From contig NC_089979.1 of NCBI RefSeq assembly GCF_036417845.1, forward strand, positions 4,517,424-4,581,423: a stretch of 64,000 bases of DNA, in the 5' to 3' direction. The notes under the pieces were generated by a model that was not told where the DNA came from, did not search any database, and was given only the letters and a program-made list of their open reading frames with translations. Each line of letters begins with the position of its first letter. Position 1 is the first letter of the stretch. This document shows, piece by piece, positions 24,571 to 34,825 of the stretch. Source of the stretch: Apteryx mantelli. Taxonomy: Eukaryota; Chordata; Aves; Apterygiformes; Apterygidae. The position numbers were made by a program, and so were the translations under genes.

Positions 24571-24588
24571 TTTTTTTTTTTTTTTTTT
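24571..24588. repeat. Poly-T tract (T18)
   Basis: Eighteen uninterrupted T residues. On the minus strand it would encode poly-lysine, which explains a short lysine-rich chance frame there. Confidence 0.95.
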
Positions 24589-24849
24589 CTTCTTGCCTGA
24601 ATATGTGCTGATCTCATTCATCTTGGGAAAAGCACAGGGTGTTCTCATCGAGGCTATACCTGGCAAGCTGCATACACTGTGACAGAGGGAGTGAACTTCT
24701 GAGCAAGCTCCGCAGTGGCTGCTGCCGGGCTCCTTGGGCTTCATCCCCTGAGCGCGAGACTGGCTTCCTCACCTGGCGTTCTTGTGAGAGATGAAGGGTA
24801 AGTCAGCAGATCAGCTCCCTGCACTGCAAACATCCTCTGCTTTCGGCCA

Positions 24850-25150
24850 TGGCAGAATTCGCTCAGGTCGGGAGTCGCTGTTAGCTGGGAGAGAAACGCC
24901 GTCAGGGCTTGCTCCCCCCTTCAGCCCCCAAAAACGTATGCGTGGAGGGAGAAAGCAAGCAAATGTTTTTAACGTGCCGTATCAAGGCAGGTTGCAGGAA
25001 TGGGAGCCGCGGCGCCTGGCACAGCTCAGCAAGCGCTGCTGGGGAAATCGGCAGGGAACATTCCTGATTCTATTTTAAACAGCGCTAGAAAGCGCTAGCT
25101 AGCAACAGCGAAGTGAATCCGATGGGGCTGCGTGAAGCCAAGAGCAGTGA
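24850..25150. promoter_or_regulatory. Weak CpG cluster
   Basis: CpG dinucleotides are clearly more frequent than in flanking DNA, including AATCGGC, GAGCCGCGGCGCC and repeated AGCGCT palindromes near 25,080-25,100. A splice-donor-like GTAAGTC follows an ATG just upstream at 24,791-24,803. GC is only moderate, so this is below a classical CpG island. It might be an enhancer, a weak promoter or a decayed island. There is no recognisable product. Confidence 0.3.
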
Positions 25151-27672
25151 CAGAGGCTTTAGCAGCCTGCCCGTACAGCAGCGATACCCCGCGCAGCAGA
25201 AAGAGCTGTTTGCACCGACATGTGGGCTGGCTGCTTTGCTGGTTTGTTTGTCAGTGTATTTGCTAACTGCAACGTTGCTTTGACATGTCGGCTGGCAAGC
25301 CGGGGTCTGGGTGCCTCCGTGTCACGCAGGCACCTCCGTTTCGGCATTGCGGAGAGCAGCTTAGATCTGCCAGCTGGGGTCTGCAAATCATAGAAAAATA
25401 AATCGTAGCTAACCTGCTCAAAGGGATCCGTGCTGCTGCCCGTGTGAGTGCTCGGCACCCACCAGTGCAGGCGGAGGTTGCATGCTCCTCTCCAAGGGAG
25501 GATGCAGCTCTTGCTGAGCAGCTGCCAAAAAACACCCCTGCTCTGCCGGCTCTCGGGAGTGCCTTGCGTTGCTTGCCCGGGACAAAGCGGAAAGAGGGCA
25601 CGTTGTGGGATTGCTGCATCTGCTGGGTGCTGCTAAGGGAGGTATCTGACATTAAAGGTGGCATCTGAGAATAAAGATCCTGCAGCAACTCCCCAGTTTA
25701 AGAATAATGAATCCTGCAGATCTGGCCACTGCAGGAAATGTCCACTTTTAAATCTACTGTTTGCAGTGGGAAGGGCAATTGCGTGGAGTCTGCTGCAGTT
25801 CAGTTTTGGTCAGGTTAATTCGGTGCTAGGGGCTTTGCTGGCAGTTAGAAGAGGCAGCCCAGGAGGCTGGTTAAGATGCAGAATTACCAGGCCAGGCTGA
25901 GTGTTCTTAAATTATATAAAAAGCTCAAGGCAAGGGAACACTGATGGGAGCCATTTAGCTTATGAAACAGGAGGGGAGACACCTCTTTTTAAAGGGCTCA
26001 CCTTATCTTCATAACAAAGATTTTCCAAGATAGAGCCTGTTTTGCAAAGCCCAGATGCCGCAATGTTGGACATTACTGCAACCAGCTGTGTTGACTGTTG
26101 TCTGAATGCCAGGCCTTTCCAGAAATGCTTTTTGCGCAAGCAAAACTGCTCTCAGAGGAAACGTGCCATCGCAGGGAAGGTTTTTTTCACACACTTGTTT
26201 TCCGTGTGTGTGTGTATCTGTGCTCAGGGGAGGAGGAACGGATGGGATGGAGGTGGGACCTGCTCCCTGCCAGACCCTGTGTCTGGGCAGCCAAGCCAGT
26301 GAGATGGTGTTACTGTAGCTGTGGTGCCTGGCATCGTGCCGGGCCGTGCTTTTGAAAGGAGAAGCCCAACTGGTTTTAATGCAAGGGCTGTTTTTGCTGC
26401 TTTTGGTGCTCACAGAGTCTTGGGTGTCTCGTAGCTCAGACTGGTCCCTGTTTCTAAAGAGCTGGCACCAAAAGCCCCACGCTGCCAAGGGACCCTCCTG
26501 CGGGTACGGAGGGAGCACTCCTAAGCAGTTGTTGCATGCTCCAGGGCCGGGACAGCCACGGGGTCCCTGCCTCCCCTCCTCTCCATTTTTCCTGGTGCAT
26601 GCTTCGGTGTTCCCACTCTGGTTCATTGGGATAAACACAAAAGCATTGGAGAAATGATGAGTTCTCTCCACGATGAGTTTTGGGGTCTGATCTCTGGGGA
26701 GTGAGAGGACTTGCTGACCAAACTGTGGTGAAATGACCCAAAAAGGAGCCTGAGAGCAGGAACCTAGGGGAACGTGGGACTGGTGCTGGTGCCACGGGCT
26801 GAGCCAGCTGGAGGTGGGCAAGGAGACAGGTCAGGGAGTGAGCCCGCCACATGGGAAATGGGCTCTGGCAGCAGGGACAGGAGCTTCGAGCTGACACCCA
26901 ACCCCGGCTGGGGGACATAGTGAAAATGCCAAGGAGGGTGAGCTGGCAGTGTTGATTCGGAAAGACTGGAGATCGGAAATGAGGGTGAATAGCAGTGAAT
27001 CCTCCAGGAGAGGAGGGGATCAGAGATTGAAAGGAAAAGACAGCATTTGGGTGTGCTGGACCATCTAGCTGTTTCTGGATGTGGAGGGGGTGAGGATACA
27101 TAAGTACATGCACGCCCAGTCATGTGACTTCAGGGAACCGGTCCTCTCACCAGCTCAACAGTCTCTGTCCTTGCAAATGAGCATGCAAAGCCACAGATGA
27201 GTGATTTTTGCATGCTTGCAAGAAAAGCTATCTTTGCTCATTCCCTACTTCTCTATTAAACTTGACATTGCAAACTCCGCTTTAGCTCTCCTTCTGGAAG
27301 CAAAAGAGCAGTCAGTCTGAAGACTTATTTTTAAATGCAGCAGCGCAAGGGATATAAAACACAACGCTCCTTGTAGCTTTAGCCTGCTCTAAATTCCCAA
27401 TGGCTGGTTCATGACCGACTACAACCAACGTATTCGGCAGTCCAAGAGCATTTCCACCGAAGAAGTAGCCCTCTGCCATTGGATTGCTACTTTGTTTTCT
27501 TTCACTGGATTTTCTCCACTAAATTTATGGTCTGTATTTTTTTTTAAATACCGTTGAGGACAAAGGGTCCTCTGTAGTGAGCAACCATATTAAAATATGC
27601 CTATTAAAGCTAACACTGTGAAACCGCAGGGGTTGAATGCCGCAGGCTTTGGTAGCAGCAGTTCTGGTGTTT

Positions 27673-28135
27673 CTAATCTTTACGATTATAGGAACAGTTT
27701 GTAGAACAATGTTGTTGTTGTTGTCTGACAGGCTGGAGGTCTGGCAGGGGAGAGCAAGGACTATTCGTGGGGGAAAACTTGCAGCTCTTCGGCTTGCAAG
27801 GGATCTTCCAGTTGACTTTTACTTCTTCATCTGGGGTGGAAACTGAGACAGAGTGAGGGCTGTCACTACACGGCATCGCGCTCGTTGATAATTTGTCAAG
27901 CAGGGCTTGGTAGGAGGCTCTCGCTAACAACTGGGCATTCCTGCCATTTCTTTCCTTGAGCACGTCACACTGATTAATGACCTGGATCTCCAGGAACTGC
28001 TTCGTCCACCTCTGAAGCATGGTCACTGCTTGGCTTGGCAGGGCTAAGAAACCGATGTATAAGCTGTTATTGAAGTGAGTGTAGCATTTGAGCTCTGACA
28101 ACCTCCCACCTTCTTGTTGTGACTTATTCAGAGTG
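27673..28135 (-). CDS. Possible coding exon, unknown protein
   Basis: A minus-strand reading frame stays open for 162 codons from 28,161 to a stop at 27,673. Within it the sequence after a possible acceptor (CTTTTAG before 28,135) reads like a protein: a mixed hydrophobic and charged part with 'LPSQAVTMLQRW' and 'NAQLLARASYQALLDKL', which could form helices, then a polar tail rich in Ser, Pro and Lys with a short Gln run encoded by CAA repeats. The frame ends in a natural stop, as a last exon would. I do not recognise the family. Against it: the polypyrimidine tract is short, no upstream partner exon is obvious, and 162 codons can occur by chance here. It may also be a fragment of a decayed gene. 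Confidence 0.22.
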
Positions 28136-28261
28136 CTAAAAGTGACTAAGCACCACCACACAAACTGATCTGGGCTGGGCTGCTGCCCTGGACTAACGTC
28201 CTAAGTAACTCAGTCTAAATAGCCAAACCAGTCAAAGGGTAGGAAGGAGCCACTATCCTGC

Positions 28262-28366
28262 TATTATGGGGGAAAAACGGAGACACAGCGGTTTCCAGAC
28301 AAGTCCAGAATTGCACAAGAAGCCTGCACTGAGCTGAGAGCCATACCCAGGCCTCCTGCCTGCACA
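28262..28366 (-). repeat. MIR-like SINE relic (minus strand)
   Basis: ATTATGGGGGAAAAACGGAG, ACACAGCGGTTTCCAGACAA, GAGAGCCATACCCAGGCCTC and CTGCCTG follow the reverse-complement MIR order ('atggggaaactgaggcacagagaggtt...aacccaggtctcctg'). Similarity is spread over about 100 bp. Confidence 0.5.
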
Positions 28367-28821
28367 ACAAACATCACCTTTAAATCAAGCAGCGGGCACT
28401 TGACATTCCTCAAAAAGACATGTCACATGAGAATGTTCCTCCACGGCTTTCCACGTGGCTGGATGCTCGCACCGCAGTCACCCTCCTCTACATCCCTGCT
28501 TACTGACTTGTGTGCTAGTGCAGGCTGCCCTGAGAAGTATCCAGATCCACCAGAGACCAAAAGTAGGTGAAGGCAAAGATTTCCAATGTCCCAGAGCAAG
28601 GGGGATTATGTCACATGCAAAACCAGCACAATCCCAGCGGCAGTACGCATAAACTGAGGCAGCTACATAGCCAGAAGCTCCAACGAGAAAACATTGACCT
28701 GAACAGCAGCCAGATCATATTTTATGCGAATGCACCGTTCTTGAGCAATTTTTCCAGCACAGCCCACACAAACAGGTTTTCCTTGAACATCGCAGAGCAG
28801 CATTTACCATCTCATGTCAGC

Positions 28822-28841
28822 TTTTTTTTTTTTTTTTTTTT
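28822..28841. repeat. Poly-T tract (T20)
   Basis: Twenty uninterrupted T residues. No adjacent retroposon was recognised, so it may be a plain homopolymer expansion. Confidence 0.95.
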
Positions 28842-30999
28842 GATCATAGGGGTTTTTTTATTCTGGAGGAGGAGGTGGGAGGGCTGTCAGGTATCAGGTA
28901 GTGTCTCTCTCTCTCCTGGCCTAAAGTGGCTGCTGTCGAGTGCCACGTTTGAGCAGCCTGTCCTCGGGGCTGCACTAAAACCATGCAGGTTTCACTGATC
29001 TGGTAGAAACTCTAATTCACGTGGCCAGTTTTGCTGAAGTCAGACAAGAGCCCACCTTTCCACAGGAAGTCTTAGGCCTTTGGTTTGTATGCACATGTCA
29101 GTCTATTAATATGTCCTTCCTCTTCTCGTGGCAGGAACCAGTCCTCCCGGGAAGGGCATTTTAACTCTTTCTGGTTTGCAGGCAGCGGGTTGCACTGCAG
29201 AAGCAGCGTTCATGGTTCAGTTCCTTCAAGTAGCACTAGCTGCTCATGTCTGAGATACTTTGCTAAATTAGTTAAACTCTCAGTGGTGGACAAAGGGCCA
29301 TGGAGGAAAATTTGACGGGGTCTCAGGAGCCCTGGGTCTAGCTGAAGTCTCATACACGTCCCAGCTGGGTCCATATACCCTGCTCTCACACTGACCTGGA
29401 GTTCAAGCTACGGTGAAAGCAGGGAGTATTTAAGGCTTTCCTTGGCCCAGTTTATCAACTTCAGCCATCCAACAGTACCTGAAGAGCAGACAGGACCTGC
29501 CCTTGAGATACAAGCCTAGCTTACTGCTAGCACATCCTCTTCTTGCCCGTGGGACCTGTGAGCACAGACCCAGGTCAGGCCAGGGCTATAAGACTTCCTG
29601 GGCTAAAAGGGATGGTCTATTCCTACGGGTGCGAGCAGTGACCCCAATCCAGGATGCCAAACGTCTATAAAACCACATGTGACGTACCACCAAGTACATT
29701 AAATGCACTTCTCAACTAGCGGTGAGTGACAGGCATGTGCTATTTGTGCCTAATTTAAAGGCAATGCAATGGCTGTAGACTCTCCCTTCACAAATGGGAG
29801 AGCTGGAGGGGTGTTTTGAGGGGAGCTGCTATGCTTCCAGGCAGATGCTTCTCTTTGACCTGAGTTTGAAATCTCTTCGGGTCATTCATTCCTGCTTGTG
29901 GGAGGGAGGGGGAAGCAAAGACAACTCTGTCTCTCCCATTCTTCTGCCCTTTTCTACCCTATATATTGGCCTGATTTGAAGAGCAGAGGGAAAAAAGGGG
30001 AATTTAGGAGGATCTCATGGAGATTTCGCTGTGTTGTCTCATTCACTAGAAAGTTGATATTCCAGTTCTTCTTTGATCAAATTTGTCCTGAAAAGCCCAT
30101 TAATTCCAACCCCCAGAAAAAGACTGGCAGATGTAAAACCTGATTTCTCTAGTTTTCTTATCTATACTTGATCTTCAGTCTGTTCTGGTCACGAGTAAAT
30201 TTCTGCCCTTTAAGTCTTTCCAAATAATCAAAAAAATTTTGAGCGGAAATTGAATGCATCTGTGAGGATTGTCTTTCATTTATAACATGATGCACTAAAT
30301 CACACTCAGAAGTGGCAAGTGCCTAAGGAAACCTCTGTGTCAGGATACAGTATTACAAGGGAGGAAGATGAAGCAAATCTGGCAGTCACACAAAGGGGAA
30401 TCGACCTCTGTCCCTGTGCAATGCTGGGGGCAAACTGAGTGACCTACTAGGTCTCCTGTACATGTTCTTTCAGATCTATTTCAGCAAGGTATTTGAGACA
30501 GCTTATTGTTAAGCATGGGAGCAGCTTCTGGTTGGGATCATCACTGCATCATGAGCTGGGGGCTCCTGTGCTTGATCCCTGTGTTTATGGACATGGAGCA
30601 AATACCTGTTAGGAGGAGAGGACGAGACGGGTGTTTCTGAACTTGTGGTTTGCCGGCCGCTCGTGAGCTGCCAGAGATTCAACGTGCCTTGGCGGGGAGG
30701 AGAGGGAGTTTCATATAGCAATTCCCACATGCGCAGGCTGAAAGAGAAAACAGTGATAAACGCCTGAAGAAAAACACAGCTGAACTTTGCTATAGCTATC
30801 CCTGAAAACCACTGCGGCATTGCTGCACACGGGGGGCTTTGCATGCTGAGATCCAAAAATTAAGTGGCGACCGGAGTGAAAAAAACATCAACAACTACTA
30901 ATATATTATTCAGTCCTGGTCTAAGCATCCTAAGTATCTGAAATGCTCCTTGCCTGTTAGCGAGGTGCATTAGCCTGCAGAGCAGCCTGCTATCAGGCA

Positions 31000-31480
31000 G
31001 CGTCGGCAGCAACGTCAGAGAGGCTGGGCGCTCTTGGCATCCATGTCGACAAGTCTATTTTGCAGCCGGTCTCGCCGAGCTGTGCTGGGTGTCGAGGAGA
31101 GCAGGGGCTTCTTCTGTGAGTGGGCAAGAGCTGCGAGCACTGTGGCTCTCTGCACGTCGCGCGGTGCCCGCTTGGGCCTCTGCCACAAAGCCCGGCAAGC
31201 AACGGAGCAGGGACCGCGTTGCCTCTTTGTGTAGTGTCTGGGCAGACGTGTCTGGGTCGTTCACTTCGGACGGTGGCCACGGCCTGCGGTTGTGCCCTCT
31301 CCCGGTTCCCAGAGGGGAGCCCGGTGCCTTGGCAGCAGCTTGGCTGCTGTCCCCAGCGCCCCTGGTCTGCTGGAGCATGCAGGAGCTTGGGTGCTTGGGA
31401 GGAAGCCGCCGCGTCCCTGCTTGGATGTGAAGTGCCTCACGAACGGGAAGCCGGGCCACGGAGTCTTTCAAGGTCGTTCG
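31000..31480. promoter_or_regulatory. CpG-rich segment, possible small CpG island
   Basis: A roughly 480 bp segment of high GC with roughly thirty CpGs by eye (for example GTCGACAAG, CACGTCGCGCGGTGCC, GACCGCGTTGCC and GGCCGCCGCG-like runs), against very few in the flanks. It is open in several frames on both strands, as GC-rich DNA tends to be, and none of these resembles a known protein. There is no clear TATA box. It could be the promoter or first exon of an unrecognised gene (possibly minus strand, toward the frame at 27.7-28.1 kb), an orphan CpG island, or a GC-rich relic. Confidence 0.4.
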
Positions 31481-32399
31481 GGCACTGGGCTTGTTCCTCA
31501 TCAGCCAAAAAGAGCTCCAGGACAGTATTTAATGGCAGCTTGCCCTCCCCTCCTTTCTGCCCCTCAGTCCTCTAGGAGGCATATAGCCAAGAGGGAGGGA
31601 AGGTCACCTGGGGCCAAGGCAAGTCCATGCTGAACTGCGCTGGAGGAAATGCAACGGCTTGAGGTGCCTTTCACACTCACGGGGCAGCTCAGCTCTCCAC
31701 ATCCCCCTCCTCTGCTTGCTCTCGTTGCATTTTTAGTACATGCCCTTGAGAGGAAGAGAGAAACTGTGCGAGTCCATTCTTCCAGCAGGGTCTTTCTCTT
31801 CATTTCTGAAGCCAGCTGTCTATCTCAAAAAAAGACTTTAACATCCTAAAGAGAGAGAACTGAAAGTGCAGAATCAGCTGGAAACGATCAACTTGCTGCT
31901 GCAAATCTGACACCTCCTGCAACATCCCAGAGACCGGAAACTTCACTTGTCTTGTTTCTACACAACTGATCAATTGCAACCAATCAATGAAAAACTGCAT
32001 GTTAGCATGTCCCTGCCTCCATCCTGCAGTCTTGTGGTGTGGCCTGGGCGGAACGGCAGATCATATTTAGCACATGCAAACACACCATCATCCAGCGGGA
32101 TCCCAGGTCCTCCTGCAGGCTTGTTCTGGATCTTAGCAAAGAAAGGTCAGTTCAAAGCAAATCATTCATTCAATGAAAAATGTAGGACAAAAATCCTCTC
32201 TCTCAAACTGCTGTAAAGCACCCAGACCTTGGGGATCAGGAGCTGCTTGCTCTTTTAGCAGAGGAATTTCATTGCTCTGCCAGCGAAGGCTGAAGAAGCA
32301 AACTGTGGTGTGATTAAAAATAAAATAATGTCTCCAGCTCTTGGCCATGATGGGGCTCTAAACCAGACCTGAGCTGACAAGATGGAAGTGTGCCTTTCC

Positions 32400-32840
32400 C
32401 CCTCCACATCTGACTTCCCTCCCGCTCTCAGTTCTTTCTTCTCCATCCCCTGAGAGATTTGCAGACATTTCTTGCACAAATCTAGGTCTTCCTTTCTTAC
32501 ACCCTGGCCTGACCCTTCTCCTGTGCTCAGTCTCCTTCTATCCTCCATTTTTCTCTGCCATCTTTCACTGACACCAGGAGCCTGCTATAGCCTCCTGCAT
32601 TTCCACCTAACTCTAGACACCTGCAGCTGCCTCCTTGCCCCTCCAGGTGTAGCCATCTTCTGTATCCTTCTCTAGAGTCACCACGAGTCCAGTCTGGGGT
32701 CCCTCTCCTCCAGTCCTGTCCTATATGTCCCCTCTCCACCAGCAGTCCTGCAGGCATCCCTGACACTGGAAACCAGCCTTGCCAGTCTAATGCCTTGTTC
32801 CTGAACAAATATGATATCCCTTTCCCCCTAAACCTTCTCC
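32400..32840. other. Pyrimidine-rich segment
   Basis: Plus strand is strongly biased toward C and T with repeated CTTCC/CCTCC words but no regular period. No gene seen. Confidence 0.5.
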
Positions 32841-33905
32841 CTAAATCTTATAATAAACACAGTGAATGACAGAGTGTGTTATCTGCTACTCAGACACAGC
32901 TCCCGGATGTCGGTTCCACCTCACACCTCTCTTTCCAGATCCCTGCATTTGGGCTGCAGTTAAACCTTGTGGATTCTGCAGCCTCCAGACTTGCAGGTAA
33001 ATCTCTAGCATGCCTCTTCCTTTGCTGTTACTTCCATGGTCCCTGACCATACTTAGCTCTTACCCATCTGGGATACTATAACAGAGACTCTTTTCCTAAC
33101 CTGTCCTTTCTGTCTTGTTTCCCACCCTGCATCCCTCCACTGGCTCTTCCTTTCCCATAATATCAAACTAAGGTCTTCACTCTCCAGCCCCTGTGACTTC
33201 TCTCACGGTGGCAATTCCCACCGACAACCAGCCCGTGATGGCAACCTCTGTGGCCAACCTCCTTGTACTTTCTACCATAATTCTGTAGCATGCTTGGAAG
33301 GGTTCCTCAGAAATGTCCACAAAGCAGCCCCATGCTAGCTCCTCGGATCTGGTGGAAACTCATCTTTGCCCACAGAAGTCTTCATAATGCTTAGGTTGCC
33401 ACACGCCACGCTGATCAAAATTAATTTCCTTCCCCGAGTTTCCTTGTTTGCCTGCATCCATCTATTTTCTTGTGTCTAAATCTTGGAGTAGCAAATATTA
33501 AGGATTCATTGCACAGCACAGCTGCAGTTTCTAGTCATATGGCAACAGAAACCAGGAATAATAATAACAAGGTAGTGACTCATTAAAACCAATAACCTCA
33601 GTAATTAGGTTTACTTAACTTTTCCAATTGTATAAACAACCAAAAAAAACCCTTATATTTTGCCAAGATTTTTTTCTTTTCTAGTTCCTTACACCAAAAT
33701 TTTTAGTGTTGGTGAGTTATCTCAGATCAAATTTCCTTTCAGCAGAATGTTCTGAGATTGAAGTTAAGGGGGGAGACATGTTTGTTTTGCCCACATTCTG
33801 TTAGAGCTAAAGACTCTCCAACACCTCTTTGCTTCTGAGCAAGGAGGAGTCCAGCTGCAGCAGTGTCCCAGCGCTGACAATGTTCCAGCTGCTGTTGCTA
33901 TAGGC

Positions 33906-33936
33906 AAAAAAAAAAAAAAAGAAAAAAAGAAAAAAC
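33906..33936. repeat. A-rich tract
   Basis: Fifteen A residues followed by G-interrupted A7 and A5 runs. Confidence 0.9.
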
Positions 33937-34563
33937 CAAAGGCAGAACTGTCCAGGTTTTGACTTCCTGAAAAATCTGTTTAAATCAGCTCAGGAGAAGC
34001 AGAGTGAGAGTCCAGGTGCAAAACTCTCTCGAGACCCAATGCTCAGCGGGTGTGCACTGGGACTCGGCCGTCCACCACTGCGTTCTGCTGCTGCGGGCTG
34101 AAGTTACACCCTGCGTGTAGCCTCTTCTCTGCTACTCCTGCTGCCTTCCCCTCTCTAAATAACCTTCACCTGCCCACTGCCTCCTACCAGCGGCAGAGAA
34201 GGAGGCCTTAACTGAGACAAGAGCTGGCCATGGGATTAGGAGAAGGTGTATGCGGGACAAAGAGCCATCAGGAGGAAGCACAGGAGAGAACGTGGGACAA
34301 GGCACCCGAGTGACAGATGGGCAGGTAGCCTGGGGCAAGCGGGGCAAAAGGATTGGGACAAGGTGGCTGGTGAGGTACGAAAGAGTCCTGCTGGCGGATG
34401 GCTGGATGGAGGAGGAGACAAGGAGCCAGGGAGGAGGATGCGACAGGACTGGGCTGAGGGGGATGTGGCGACCGGACTGGGAAGAGAGGTGGACATCAGA
34501 TTCCTGAGTGGAGCCTTGTGCTCCGCTCCCCTTCCCTGTCCTTCTCCTTGCATTATGCACACT

Positions 34564-34591
34564 AGGACCTGGTATTCAGGACCTGGTATTC
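34564..34591. repeat. Perfect 14-bp tandem duplication
   Basis: AGGACCTGGTATTC occurs twice head to tail. A local slip duplication without a visible function. Confidence 0.95.
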
Positions 34592-34811
34592 AGCCTGGGT
34601 GTACACAAGACCTCAACAACTTGACATCTGTGCTGTCAAACCCGCTCCATAGTCCTCACCCCCAAAACACCAGTGAGTGCAATAATGCAGTTTTTAAAAT
34701 GGAAAGGGTTTATGAAGAGAGAGCTGTTTGGTCTGTTATGCACAGTCACATGTCCTGCAGTTGCTTTTGATGTAAATGTGTGAAATTACACATGTATTGC
34801 AAAATTCAAAC

Positions 34812-34825
34812 GTTGCCATGGCAAC
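34812..34825. promoter_or_regulatory. Perfect palindromic RFX X-box
   Basis: GTTGCCATGGCAAC is a perfect 14-bp palindrome identical to the consensus bound by RFX-family winged-helix factors, which drive ciliary and some MHC class II genes. It lies in AT-rich DNA without a recognisable promoter, about 12.6 kb upstream of the CpG-island promoter. It could be a distal enhancer site. A chance occurrence of this exact 14-mer in 64 kb is unlikely but possible. Confidence 0.6.

Noticed and set aside
26009..26821. 270-codon minus-strand frame
   Set aside because: No recognisable domain, high Pro/Ser/His composition without pattern, and overlapping long frames on both strands suggest local GC effects rather than coding.
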